Shown here in pieces: positions 44,907 through 54,334 of a DNA stretch of 64,000 nt (position 1 is the stretch's first letter; each line of letters starts with the position of its first letter). The DNA is taken from contig JAEUOS010000145.1 in NCBI GenBank assembly GCA_016790695.1, positions 1 through 64,000 of the forward strand, read 5' to 3'. Made by a program: the position numbers and the translations under genes. Source of the stretch: Burkholderiales bacterium (GTDB lineage Bacteria; Pseudomonadota; Gammaproteobacteria; Burkholderiales; JAEUOS01). The notes below the pieces were generated by a model that was not told the origin of the DNA, made no database searches, and was given only the letters and a program-made list of their open reading frames with translations.

Positions 44907-46793
44907 ATGAGCATGATCTCCATCGGCATGTCGGGGCTCAACGCCGCGCAGACCGGACTGCACACGACCTCGCACAACATCACCAACGTCCACACGCCGG
45001 GCTTCTCGCGCCAGAGCACCCTGCAGACCACCGGCATCCCGCAATTCAGCGGGGCCGGCTACCTCGGGCAGGGGGTCGACGTGGTCTCGGTCACGCGCTC
45101 CTACAGCAGCTTCCTCGACCTGCAGGCGCGCGAGGCGCAGACCATGGCCAGCCACCTGAACGCGCTCGCCGCGCAGCTGGCGAGCGTCGACCAGATGTTC
45201 TCCGATCCGTCCGCGGGACTGGCGCCGGCGCTCGACGAGTTCTTCGGCGCGATCGGCGCGGTGGCCGCGAGCCCGGCCGACACCGCATCGCGCGCCGTGC
45301 TCGTGAGCAGCGGCGAGATGCTGGCCGCGCGCGTGCGCGACCTCTACCAGCGCCTCGAGTCGCTGCGCGACGGCGTCAACGCGCAGGTGGGCGCTTCCGC
45401 GGCGAGCCTCAACGGCCTCGCCGCCGGCGTCGCCGAGCTGAACCGCCAGATCGTGCGCGCCGCGGCAGCCGGCGATGCGCCGATCGACCTGCTCGACCGG
45501 CGCGACACCATGCTGCGCGACATGGCCAAGGAGATCCGCATCACCGCGGTGGCGACGCCGACCGGCGCCGTCAACGTCGCGCTGTCGAACGGTCAGCCGC
45601 TGGTCCTCGAGGGGGACGCGTTCGAGGTCGCGGCCGGACGCGACGAGTACGACGTGGCCAACGTGGTGCTCGGCATCCAGGCCGGATCCCGCTTCCAGGC
45701 ATTCGCCGAATCCACCATCACCGGCGGCAAGCTCGGCGGCGTCGCCGAGTTCCGCAGCGTGACGCTCGACACGGCGCAGAACGCGCTCGGCCGGCTGGCC
45801 GGCATGCTGGCCGATGCCATCAACGCGCAGCATGCGGTGGGCCAGGATCGCACCGGCGCGCTCGGCGGCGCGATGTTCGCGTTCGCCGGCCCCACGGTGC
45901 AGTCGGGCGACAACAACGTCGGAAGCGCTTCGCTGACCGCGACGATCGCCGACTACGGTGCCGTCACGACCAGTGACTACGTCGTCGGCTACGACGGCAC
46001 CAACTACGTGATGCGGCGGCTGAGCGACGGCCAGATGCGCACCTTCGCGTCGCTGCCGCAGACCGTCGACGGGGTGACGCTGACGCTGGCGTCGGGCACG
46101 CCGGCCGCGGGGGACAGCTTCAAGCTGCTGCCGAGCCGGTATGTCGGCGCCGGCTTCGATGCCCTGATCACCGATCCGGCGAAGATCGCCGCGGCGCTGC
46201 CGATGCGCGCCGCCGCGGGCGGCGCCAACAGCGGCGCCGGCGTCCTGCGCGTCGAGTCGGTCGCGCCGCCGGCGAACGCCAACCTGACCCAGCCGGTGAC
46301 GATCACGTTCACCAGCGCGACGACGTTCAATGTCACGGGAACCGGGACCGGCAATCCGGTCGGGCTCACCTACACGCCCGGCATGGCGCTGACCTACAAC
46401 GGCTGGACCGCGAGCCTGCGCGGGACGGTCGCCGCCGGCGACACGTTCTCGGTGTCGCCCAACGTGAACGGGATCGGCGACAACGGCAATCTGCGCGCGC
46501 TGTCCGCGGTCGCGACGCGGCGCGTCCTCGACGGCGGCACCGCCTCCGCCGGCGAGGCCTATGCCCAGGCCGTCAGCCTGATCGGCAACCAGACCTACGC
46601 GGCGACGGTGCGCATGAAGGCGCAGGACGCGGTCCTGACCCAGGCCGACGCGGCGCGGGACACGGTCGCTGGCGTCAACCTCGACGAGGAAGCGGCCAAT
46701 CTTCTCAAGTACCAGCAGTCCTACCAGGCTGCAAGCCGAATCATCGCGACCGCCAATGCGATGTTCGACGAGATCCTGGGGATCGCGCGCTAG
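44907..46793 (+). CDS. flgK: Flagellar hook-associated protein 1 (FlgK)
   Basis: FlgK (628 aa) is the first junction protein between hook and filament, escorted by FlgN. The N-terminal motif (TTSHNITNVHTPGFSRQS) and the C-terminal helix (GVNLDEEAANLLKYQQSYQA) are intact. It is longer than E. coli FlgK (547 aa) because of the variable surface domain. It starts 16 bases after flgJ; I see no separate sigma-28 promoter for it. Confidence 0.97.
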   Translation: MSMISIGMSGLNAAQTGLHTTSHNITNVHTPGFSRQSTLQTTGIPQFSGAGYLGQGVDVVSVTRSYSSFLDLQAREAQTMASHLNALAAQLASVDQMFSDPSAGLAPALDEFFGAIGAVAASPADTASRAVLVSSGEMLAARVRDLYQRLESLRDGVNAQVGASAASLNGLAAGVAELNRQIVRAAAAGDAPIDLLDRRDTMLRDMAKEIRITAVATPTGAVNVALSNGQPLVLEGDAFEVAAGRDEYDVANVVLGIQAGSRFQAFAESTITGGKLGGVAEFRSVTLDTAQNALGRLAGMLADAINAQHAVGQDRTGALGGAMFAFAGPTVQSGDNNVGSASLTATIADYGAVTTSDYVVGYDGTNYVMRRLSDGQMRTFASLPQTVDGVTLTLASGTPAAGDSFKLLPSRYVGAGFDALITDPAKIAAALPMRAAAGGANSGAGVLRVESVAPPANANLTQPVTITFTSATTFNVTGTGTGNPVGLTYTPGMALTYNGWTASLRGTVAAGDTFSVSPNVNGIGDNGNLRALSAVATRRVLDGGTASAGEAYAQAVSLIGNQTYAATVRMKAQDAVLTQADAARDTVAGVNLDEEAANLLKYQQSYQAASRIIATANAMFDEILGIAR

Positions 46794-46801
46794 GAGCGAG
46801 C

Positions 46802-48001
46802 ATGCGAGTCGGCACCGCCACCATGTACAACCTCGGCACGGGCAGCCTGCTCGCGCAGCAGTCCGAGATGGTCAAGACGCAGCAGCAGATGGCGTCCGGA
46901 CGCCGCATGGTCTCGTCCGGCGACGACCCGGCCGCCGCCGCCAGCGCGCTGCGGACCGCGCAGTCCCTGGCGCGCAATCAGCGCCTGCAGGAGAACCAGG
47001 ACGCCGCGATGACCTCGCTCGCCGTCGCGGAATCCGCGCTCGGGTCGGTCGCCGACGTGATTCTCGCGATCCAGGACCGGTTGGTGCAGGCGCAGAACCA
47101 GGCGCTGTCGGCGGCCGAGCGCGGCATCGTCGCCAGCGACATCGAGAGCATGCTCGACCAGCTGGTCGGACTGGGCAACACCCGGGACGCCAACGGCGCC
47201 TACCTGTTCGGCGGATTCTCGGAGGCGACCATTCCGTTCGTCACCACGACCGCCGGGGTGGTCTACCAGGGCGACGACGGCGAGCGCAAGCTGGAGCTGG
47301 CGCCGGGGCGCGAGGTGGCGATCTCGGCGCCCGGCAGCGACGTGTTCATGCGCACCCGGAGCGGCAACGGCGTGTTCGCGACCGCGGCAGCGGCCGGCAA
47401 CACCGGGGGCGGGTTCATCGATGCCGGCAGCGTCGCCGATCCGGCGGCGCTCGACGGCCACGCCTATCGGCTCACCTTCAACGTCGGCGGCGCCGGCACC
47501 ACCTACGACCTGTACGATCTGACGGCCGGGGCGACGGTGTCGAGCGGCGTGCCCTACCGGCCAGGCCAGGCGACGATCGTCGCCGGCATGCAGTTCACCA
47601 TCAGCGGGAATCCGGCGAACGGCGACGTCTTCACGGCGCAGCCGTCGGTCAATCAGAGCGCCTTCAAGGTCGTTGCCGACGCGATCGCCGCCCTGCGCGG
47701 CGGTGGCCCGGACGCCGTGCGCTGGTCGACGGTCAACACCGCGCGCGCCAGCCTGGCGCAGGTGGCGGATCGCGCGAGCGCAGCGCGCTCCGAATTCGGC
47801 GCGCGCCTGGCCGAGATCGACCTGCACCGCAACGTCTCCGGCGCGGTCGTGCTTGAACACCAGAAGCGCTTGTCCGAGCTGCAGGACGTCGACTACACCG
47901 AGGCCGCGTCGCGCCTGATGCGCCAGCAGACGGCGACCGAGGCCGCGCAGCAGTCGTTCGCGAAGCTCGCGAAGCTGTCGCTGTTCAACTATCTCGGCTG
48001 A
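46802..48001 (+). CDS. flgL: Flagellar hook-associated protein 3 (FlgL)
   Basis: FlgL (399 aa) is the second junction protein, related to flagellin. The N-terminal flagellin-like helix (QQQMASGRRMVSSGDDPAAA) and the C-terminal helix ending FAKLAKLSLFNYL are clear. It is the last gene of the flg operon and converges on the GGDEF-EAL gene with a gap of 15 bases. Confidence 0.97.
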   Translation: MRVGTATMYNLGTGSLLAQQSEMVKTQQQMASGRRMVSSGDDPAAAASALRTAQSLARNQRLQENQDAAMTSLAVAESALGSVADVILAIQDRLVQAQNQALSAAERGIVASDIESMLDQLVGLGNTRDANGAYLFGGFSEATIPFVTTTAGVVYQGDDGERKLELAPGREVAISAPGSDVFMRTRSGNGVFATAAAAGNTGGGFIDAGSVADPAALDGHAYRLTFNVGGAGTTYDLYDLTAGATVSSGVPYRPGQATIVAGMQFTISGNPANGDVFTAQPSVNQSAFKVVADAIAALRGGGPDAVRWSTVNTARASLAQVADRASAARSEFGARLAEIDLHRNVSGAVVLEHQKRLSELQDVDYTEAASRLMRQQTATEAAQQSFAKLAKLSLFNYLG

Positions 48002-48016
48002 GTCGGCGGCCCACGG

Positions 48017-50191
48017 TCACGCCGCCTGCGCCGCGGTCCGGCGCGGCACCAGCGCGACGCTACGCGACCCGTCGGCGATGCGCCATTCGGCGCGCGGCCC
48101 CGCGTCGCGCAGCCGGTCGAGCAGGGTGGTGATGTCGGACGCCGGCAGCGGACGGCTGAAGTAGTACCCCTGCATGAGCTGGCAGCCGCGCCGGTTGAGC
48201 AGCAGCATCTGTTCGCGGCTCTCGACGCCCTCGGCGACGACCTCGAGCTTCAGGGCGGTCGCCATCGCGATGATGGCCGCGGTGATCGCCTCGTTGTCGC
48301 TGTCCGGCTTGAGATCGTTGACGAACGAGCGGTCGATCTTGAGCTGGTTGATGTCGAACCGCTTCAGGTAGGAGAGCGAGGAGTAGCCGGTGCCGAAGTC
48401 GTCGATCGACAGGCGCACGCCGAGTTCGTTGAGCGCGCGCAGCGTGGCGAGCGTCGCCGACAGGTCGTTCATCAGCATGGTCTCGGTGATTTCGAGCTCC
48501 AGGAGCTCGCCGCCGATGCCGGCGCCGACCAGCGCGGCCCGCACCATGTCGACGAAGCCGCGGCGCTGGAAATGCGAGCCGGGGATGTTGACGGCCACGC
48601 GCACCCGCCCGTGGCCGGCGTGCATCCACTGCGCGGCCTGAGCGGCGGCGGTGCGCAGCGCCCATTCGCCGAAGGGCACGATCAGCCCGGTCTCCTCGGC
48701 GAGCGGAATGAACTCGCCCGGCGGCACGAGGCGGCCGAGGTGCTGCCAGCGCATCAGCGCCTCGACGCCGGGCACGCGCCCCGTGCGCACGTCGACCTGG
48801 GGCTGATAGTGGAGCACGAGTTCGTTGCGCTCGAGCGCCTTGTGCAGGGCCTGCTCGAGCTCCCAGCGCCGGCGGTCGGCGACGTTGAATTCCGGCCGGT
48901 AGGCGGCGATCGCATTGCGCCCGTTGCCCTTGACCGCGTACATCGCCGCATCGGCGTTGCGCAGCAGGGTCTCGGCGTCGGCGCCGTCGTCCGGAAAGCG
49001 CGAGATGCCGATCGAGGCGCTGATGAAGTTCTCGCGCCCGTTGATGACGAACGGCTCGCGCAGGACGGCGAGCGCCCGCTCGGCGACGCGCTGCGGGTGA
49101 TTCGCGTCGGTGATGCCCGTGAGGAGGAGGACGAACTCGTCCCCGCCGAGCCGCGCCACCATGTCGGTGTCGGCGTCGCCGGCGCGCACGCAGCCGACCA
49201 GGCGCTGCGCGACCTCGCGCAGCAGCTGGTCGCCGGCGCCGTGCCCCTGCGAATCGTTGACCTGCTTGAAGCGGTCGAGGTCGACGAACAGCGCGGCCAG
49301 CCAGCCGCCCCTGCGCGACGCCTCGTCGATCGCGGTCCGCAGCCGCTCGCCGAACATGCGGCGGTTGGGCAGGCCGGTCAGGTTGTCGTAGTAGGCGAGC
49401 GCCTGGATCTGCGCCTCGGCCTCGCGGCGCTGGGTGACGTCCTGCACGGTGCCGGTCAGCACGGTGGTGCGGCCGCGCGCATCGCGCTCGGCCTCGGCGT
49501 CGAACAGCACGTGCAGATAGCGGCCGTTGCCGTGGCGCAACCGCACCTCGGCCTGCATCTCGCCGCCGCCGCGGACCAGCGCGTCCCACTTGCGCTCGAA
49601 TCCGGGCAGGTCGTCCGGATGCACCAGCGCGAACAGCTCGGCGACGTAGACCGGCGCTTCGTGGTACGCGCGGCCCAGGACGGCGAAGTAGAGCTCCGAT
49701 CCGGTGATCCGGCTGGTGGCCACGTCGCACTCCCAGCTGCCGAAGCGCGCAATGCGCTGCGCGCGCGACAGCCGGGCGCGGCTGGCCTCGAGTTCGTCGC
49801 GCGTCCGCGCCGCGCGCAGCAGGTAGCGGGTGCGCTGGGTGAGCAGGGTCCATTGGGTCGACTTCACGAAGAAGTCGGTGGCGCCCGCATCGTAGGCGCG
49901 CGCCACCGAATCATCGTCGTCGAGTCCGGTCAGCATCAGGATCGGCACCTGCGCGCCGCCGGGCGCGGCGCGCAGCGCCCGGCAGGTGGCGAAGCCATCC
50001 ATGTCCGGCATCAGGGCGTCGAGGAGGATGCAGTCGATGTCGTCGTCGAAGCACCGCAGGGCCTCCGCGCCGCTGGCGGCCTCGGTGACCTCGAAGCCGC
50101 TGCTGGTCAGGAACGAGGCGGTGAGCAGGCGGGCGACCGGGTCGTCGTCCACCAGCAGCACATGATCACGCGACAGCTGTGGCTGGTTCAT
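48017..50191 (-). CDS. Response regulator with PAS, GGDEF and EAL domains (c-di-GMP turnover)
   Basis: This 724-aa protein has a receiver (about residues 9-125; phospho-acceptor Asp58 in LLDALMPDMDG), a PAS domain (about 143-262), a GGDEF domain with intact GGDEF at 349-353, and an EAL domain with intact EAL at 477-479 plus DDFGTGYSSL. I see no RxxD inhibitory site before GGDEF. Both activities look possible, so phosphorylation may decide between making and degrading c-di-GMP. It overlaps the hybrid kinase upstream by 26 bases; that kinase is its likely phosphate source. Confidence 0.93.
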   Translation of the reverse strand: MNQPQLSRDHVLLVDDDPVARLLTASFLTSSGFEVTEAASGAEALRCFDDDIDCILLDALMPDMDGFATCRALRAAPGGAQVPILMLTGLDDDDSVARAYDAGATDFFVKSTQWTLLTQRTRYLLRAARTRDELEASRARLSRAQRIARFGSWECDVATSRITGSELYFAVLGRAYHEAPVYVAELFALVHPDDLPGFERKWDALVRGGGEMQAEVRLRHGNGRYLHVLFDAEAERDARGRTTVLTGTVQDVTQRREAEAQIQALAYYDNLTGLPNRRMFGERLRTAIDEASRRGGWLAALFVDLDRFKQVNDSQGHGAGDQLLREVAQRLVGCVRAGDADTDMVARLGGDEFVLLLTGITDANHPQRVAERALAVLREPFVINGRENFISASIGISRFPDDGADAETLLRNADAAMYAVKGNGRNAIAAYRPEFNVADRRRWELEQALHKALERNELVLHYQPQVDVRTGRVPGVEALMRWQHLGRLVPPGEFIPLAEETGLIVPFGEWALRTAAAQAAQWMHAGHGRVRVAVNIPGSHFQRRGFVDMVRAALVGAGIGGELLELEITETMLMNDLSATLATLRALNELGVRLSIDDFGTGYSSLSYLKRFDINQLKIDRSFVNDLKPDSDNEAITAAIIAMATALKLEVVAEGVESREQMLLLNRRGCQLMQGYYFSRPLPASDITTLLDRLRDAGPRAEWRIADGSRSVALVPRRTAAQAA

Positions 50192-53100
50192 GCGAACTCT
50201 CCGGAGAATGGCGCAGGGTATGGAGAAGGGCGAGGACGGTGCTGAGCGAGTCGGCGGTCCGGCCGGCGAGCGCGCGCACCCCGGGGGCGTCGCCCGCGCG
50301 CGCGGCGGCCTCGATCTCGGCGTACAGCCGGCAGGCGCCGGGCGCGCCGATGTTCGCGTGGCTGGACTTGAGGGTGTGCGCGGCCTGGCGCGCGCCGTCG
50401 AGGTCGCCGCGGCCGGCCGCCGCCTGCAGGTCGGCCACCAGCCCTGGTGCCGAGGCGGCGAAGGTGCCGATCAGGCGTTCGATCAGGCCGGGGACCGTGG
50501 TGTCCATGTCGCGCAGGCGCTGCACGGTCGTCGCGTCGAGACCCATGTCGGCGGGCGCGGGCGGGGCAGAGGCGAGCGGCGGCGCGGGAGCGCGTTCCGG
50601 CGCCGCCGCCGCCACGGGCGGTGCGCCGGCTTCCGGCGGGAGCACCGTCAGCGCCATGGTGCGCGTCATCGGCAGCACGAGTTGGTCGTCCGGCCTGGGC
50701 TCGACCGAGAACGGGCCAGGCTTGTCGTGCAGCCAGTTGAACAGGACGCCGCGCAGCTCCCCTTCGGAAAAGGGCTTCGCGAGGTAGTCGGTGAACCCGG
50801 CTTGCAGGCAGCGATGGCGGTCGCCGGTGAGCGCGTTGGCGGTCAGGGCGATCACCGGCAGGGTGCGCCGCACCGCGAGCGGGGCCCAGGCGCCGCCGCC
50901 CTGGCGGATCAGGCGGACCGTCTCGAACCCGTCCATCTCCGGCATCTGGCAGTCGAGCAGCACCACGTCGAACGCGGTCGAGCCGAGCAGCTCGAGGGCC
51001 CGCCTGCCGTTCTCCGCGATCTCGTAGGCGCAGCCCATGCGCTCGAGCATGGCGGCGGCGATCTCGCGGTTGACCGGATTGTCCTCGACCAGCAGGACGC
51101 GCCCGACCAGCAGGGCCGGACCATGGCGAACCGCGGACCCGCGGCGGCTGGCGCGCGGGGCGAGGGCATCGCCGATCGCGCGCCGCAGGTCGCCCTGTCG
51201 CACCGGCTTCTCGAGAACGGCATCGATGGCCGCGCCGCAGGCGCGGCGGGTGGCGTCGTGGTCGATCATCGACGCGAGCATCACCATGCGCAGGCTGGCC
51301 AGGCGCGAGTTCGCCTGTATGCGAGTGACCAGCTCGGGGCCGGTCATGCCCGGCATGTTGGTGTCGATCAGCGCGACTTCGAACGGGCGCCCGGCGCTGG
51401 CGGCCGCCTCGAGCAATTCGAGCGCGCGCGGACCGTCTCCGGCCAGGCCGCAGCTGACGCCCCAGTGCTCGAGCTGGTGGCCGATGATGCCCAGGTTGGT
51501 CGGGTTGTCCTCGACGACGAGCACGCGGTGCCCGACCAGGTGACCCTGTGCCTGAGCCGCGGCCGCCGGCTGCTCGACCCATGCGCCGCGCCGGAGCGTG
51601 ACATCGAAGCTGAAGGTCGAGCCGCGGCCGGGAGTGCTGTCGACGGCGATCGCGCCGCCCATCATCTGCACCAGTTCCTTGCTGATCGCGAGGCCCAGTC
51701 CGGTGCCGCCGTAGCGCTTGGTGGTCGCGCTCGAGCCCTGCTCGAAGACACGGAACAGCCGGGCCCGCGCCTCCTCGGAAATGCCGATGCCGGTGTCGCG
51801 GACACTGAACAGGACGCTGACGCGCTGCGGATCGTGTGCATCCGCCGGGCCGGGCATCACCGTGAGGATCACCTCGCCCTCGTCGGTGAACTTGATGGCG
51901 TTTCCGGCGAGGTTCAGGATCACCTGGCGCAGCCGCCCGGCGTCGCCGACCAGCTGGGCCGGAAGCGCGGGCGAGATGTCGTAGAGCAGTTCGATGCGCT
52001 TCTGCTGGGCGCGCGGCGCGAGCAGCTCCGCGACCTCGCCGACCAGGTCGGCCAGCTGAAACTCCTCGTCCTGCAGTTCGAGGCGACCGGCCTCGATCTT
52101 CGAGAAATCCAGGATGTCGTCGATGATCGCGAGGAGGGCCTCGCCGGACCGGTAGACGGTTTCGGCGAAGCGGCGCTGGCGGTCATCCAGTCCGGTGCCC
52201 AGCAGGAGCTCGGTCATGCCGAGCACGCCGTTCATCGGCGTCCGGATCTCGTGGCTCATGTTGGCCAGGAACTGCGACTTGGCGCGATTGGCCGCCTCGG
52301 CCTGGTCCTTGGCCTGGTACAGCGCCTCCTGCTGCAGGCGGTGCTGGGTGATGTCCTTGCAGACGCCGTGCACGCGGATCTCGCCGGACTCGACGCGCAG
52401 CGCCTGGGTCTGCATCGACAGCCAGCGCAGGCCGCGCGTCGGATGCGCGATGCGAAACTCGATGTAGACGGGTTCGAGTTCGCGCTCCATGCGATTGCGG
52501 ACCTCGAACAGTTCCATGTCCTCGGCGTGCACCAGCTCGAGGAAGCAGGCCGGGCGCGCGTACAGGTCGGCCGGCAGCAGGCCCCAGACGAATTCGGTCG
52601 CCGCATTGACGTAATAGGTCCGCGTGTGATCCGGGTCGGTGATGAACACCTGGTCGGCCATGGTGTCGGCGAACATCCGGAAGCGCTGCTCCGAGTCCTC
52701 CAGCGCCTTCTTCGAACGCACCTCTTCGGTCGCATCCGTGGCGAAGCAGAGCAGCCGCGGCCGGCCGTCGCGCCCCCCGGGGATCGGCACCTTGCGCACG
52801 GCCAGAAAGCATTCGCGGCCGTCGCCGAGGGTACGCCGCACGATCGGAAGATCGAGGGTGCGCATGCTCGCGAGCGCCTCCAGGTCGCTGCGGCGCGCGT
52901 CGGCGGCCTGCTCGGGCGGGAACAGGTCGGCGTCGGAGCGCCCGGCGAACACCTCGCGCGCCATGCCGAAGAACTCCTCGGCATGGCGGTTGACGTGGCG
53001 GTAGGTGAGGTCGGCGCCGTCCTTGACCAGCAGCATCATGGGCGCGTTGTCGATCAGCGCGTTCAGGAACGTCTCGGCCCCGGCCAGCAGGTGCGCCTGA

Positions 53101-53540
53101 TCGGCCGGCTCGAGCAGGACCAGCAGGCCGGCGCTGCCGCCCCCGTCGGCGTGGATCGGGTGGGCGAGCGCATCGACGCGGCGGTCATTGCGACCGATGC
53201 GCAGTCGATCGCCACGCAGCGGATGCGACGGCGGCGCGTCGAGCGCGACCCGCAGCCACGCCGCCAGTCCATCAGAGCACGGCGGCGCGCCCAGGCACTC
53301 GTCGAGCGATCGGCCGGCCGGATCGGCTGCCGCGTCCTCGCACAGGCACCGGAATGCGGCATTCGACCAGATCACGCGTCCGTCCTGGTCGCAGGCGAAG
53401 GCGGGGTCGCGCATCCGCGCAGCCAGCGCCAGCATGGCATCCGGCAGGCCGGCCGCCGCCTGCCCGGGCGGCGCGGGTGTGCGGATGGGCGTGGCGACCG
53501 GCGGTCCGGCGCGCGTGGCGGGAATGGAGGGGGCTTGCAT
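50166..53540 (-). CDS. Soluble hybrid histidine kinase with three PAS domains, two receivers and HPt
   Basis: This 1124-aa protein has no membrane helix. Domains in order: PAS-like (about residues 38-155), PAS (165-280), PAS (290-405), HisKA with His430 in [14 protein letters not shown], ATPase with RDTGIGIS and [12 protein letters not shown], two receivers (about 680-800 with [11 protein letters not shown], 820-945 with [11 protein letters not shown]), and an HPt domain with His1055 in AAHTLKSS. It therefore holds a full His-Asp-His relay and can pass phosphate to a separate receiver, most likely the GGDEF-EAL protein it overlaps. A sigma-28-type promoter lies 48 bases upstream. Confidence 0.93.
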   Translation of the reverse strand: MQAPSIPATRAGPPVATPIRTPAPPGQAAAGLPDAMLALAARMRDPAFACDQDGRVIWSNAAFRCLCEDAAADPAGRSLDECLGAPPCSDGLAAWLRVALDAPPSHPLRGDRLRIGRNDRRVDALAHPIHADGGGSAGLLVLLEPADQAHLLAGAETFLNALIDNAPMMLLVKDGADLTYRHVNRHAEEFFGMAREVFAGRSDADLFPPEQAADARRSDLEALASMRTLDLPIVRRTLGDGRECFLAVRKVPIPGGRDGRPRLLCFATDATEEVRSKKALEDSEQRFRMFADTMADQVFITDPDHTRTYYVNAATEFVWGLLPADLYARPACFLELVHAEDMELFEVRNRMERELEPVYIEFRIAHPTRGLRWLSMQTQALRVESGEIRVHGVCKDITQHRLQQEALYQAKDQAEAANRAKSQFLANMSHEIRTPMNGVLGMTELLLGTGLDDRQRRFAETVYRSGEALLAIIDDILDFSKIEAGRLELQDEEFQLADLVGEVAELLAPRAQQKRIELLYDISPALPAQLVGDAGRLRQVILNLAGNAIKFTDEGEVILTVMPGPADAHDPQRVSVLFSVRDTGIGISEEARARLFRVFEQGSSATTKRYGGTGLGLAISKELVQMMGGAIAVDSTPGRGSTFSFDVTLRRGAWVEQPAAAAQAQGHLVGHRVLVVEDNPTNLGIIGHQLEHWGVSCGLAGDGPRALELLEAAASAGRPFEVALIDTNMPGMTGPELVTRIQANSRLASLRMVMLASMIDHDATRRACGAAIDAVLEKPVRQGDLRRAIGDALAPRASRRGSAVRHGPALLVGRVLLVEDNPVNREIAAAMLERMGCAYEIAENGRRALELLGSTAFDVVLLDCQMPEMDGFETVRLIRQGGGAWAPLAVRRTLPVIALTANALTGDRHRCLQAGFTDYLAKPFSEGELRGVLFNWLHDKPGPFSVEPRPDDQLVLPMTRTMALTVLPPEAGAPPVAAAAPERAPAPPLASAPPAPADMGLDATTVQRLRDMDTTVPGLIERLIGTFAASAPGLVADLQAAAGRGDLDGARQAAHTLKSSHANIGAPGACRLYAEIEAAARAGDAPGVRALAGRTADSLSTVLALLHTLRHSPESSHEPATAVA

Positions 53541-53587
53541 GGCCGGATTCGGATCGGGGTGGCCTGCGGCAACCCCTGCTACAGCAA

Positions 53588-53614
53588 TTCACGGCCGGGC
53601 GCGGTGAAACTTGA
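53588..53614 (-). promoter_or_regulatory. Sigma-28 promoter of the hybrid kinase / GGDEF-EAL operon
   Basis: Read on the minus strand: TCAAGTTT, exactly 11 bases, then GCCGTGAA (7 of 8 and 6 of 8 to consensus). It ends about 48 bases before the kinase start. It implies that this pair is made together with late flagellar genes. Confidence 0.65.
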
Positions 53615-53653
53615 GCGCCCGCGGCGGGTTCCGAGGCCGGGCCGGTCCCCGCG

Positions 53654-54112
53654 TCAGTGGAAGCGCGGGCGCCGGAGGGCGCCGGCGCCGTGGCGTGCGG
53701 CAGCGGCGTGGTGCACCAGTGGCAGCGACGCCGCCGCGCGGGCGGCGCGCAGGGCCAGCAGATTGCGGGTGCGCGCCTGGAATTCCGCCGGATCGATCGG
53801 CTTGGCCAGGAAGTCGGTGGCGCCGTTCTGGATCGCGCTCGCGGAAACCGAATGGAGGTCGCGCGGGAGCATCAGGACCAGCGGCACGTCAGCCAGTGTC
53901 GGCACGGCGCGCAGGTGGCGGATCACCTCGAGGCCGTCGCTGGCGCGCATCAGGAAATCGACGTACACCAGGTCGGGCGTGTTGGTTTCGCACCAATCCA
54001 GTGCGCAGGCCGGGTGCGCGAAACTGTGGACTTCCTCGATGCCGATCGCCGCGGCGAGCCGGGTCATGTCGGCAAGTTCATCGGCGTCGTCATTGATGAT
54101 CGCAATAGCCAT
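53654..54112 (-). CDS. Single-domain receiver protein, atypical active site
   Basis: This 152-aa protein is a receiver (about residues 3-122) with a short basic tail. The acidic pair (INDDADE), phospho-acceptor position Asp52 (VYVDFLMRASDG) and Lys (DFLAKPID) are present, but the conserved Thr/Ser is replaced: the segment reads LVLMLPRD where MLTA-type sequence is expected. It may be slow to switch or may not respond to phosphate. It resembles the receivers of RpfG-type proteins but lacks any HD-GYP domain. It has its own sigma-28 promoter and is separate from the hybrid kinase gene by 113 bases. Confidence 0.82.
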   Translation of the reverse strand: MAIAIINDDADELADMTRLAAAIGIEEVHSFAHPACALDWCETNTPDLVYVDFLMRASDGLEVIRHLRAVPTLADVPLVLMLPRDLHSVSASAIQNGATDFLAKPIDPAEFQARTRNLLALRAARAAASLPLVHHAAAARHGAGALRRPRFH

Positions 54113-54157
54113 GGGGGCGGGACTTTCAGCGGTAGAGGCAGAACTACAACAATCCTC

Positions 54158-54184
54158 CTATCGGCAGCCGGGCCGGAACCTTTA
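54158..54184 (-). promoter_or_regulatory. Sigma-28 promoter of the atypical receiver
   Basis: Read on the minus strand: TAAAGGTT, exactly 11 bases, then GCCGATAG (7 of 8 at both boxes). It ends 46 bases before the receiver start. After the flagellin promoter this is the best match in the window. Confidence 0.82.
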
Positions 54185-54334
54185 GGGTGCGCCAGCGCCG
54201 ATCTGCGCCGGATTTGCCCGGCTTCTCCGGCCGCGGATTCCGGGTTCATCAGCCTATGCTCCGGGTGTCATCGTGGGCATGGACCAGGAAGGGCGCGCGT
54301 CGCCGCCGGCTGTGTCCGGGGAGGAGCAACACGC

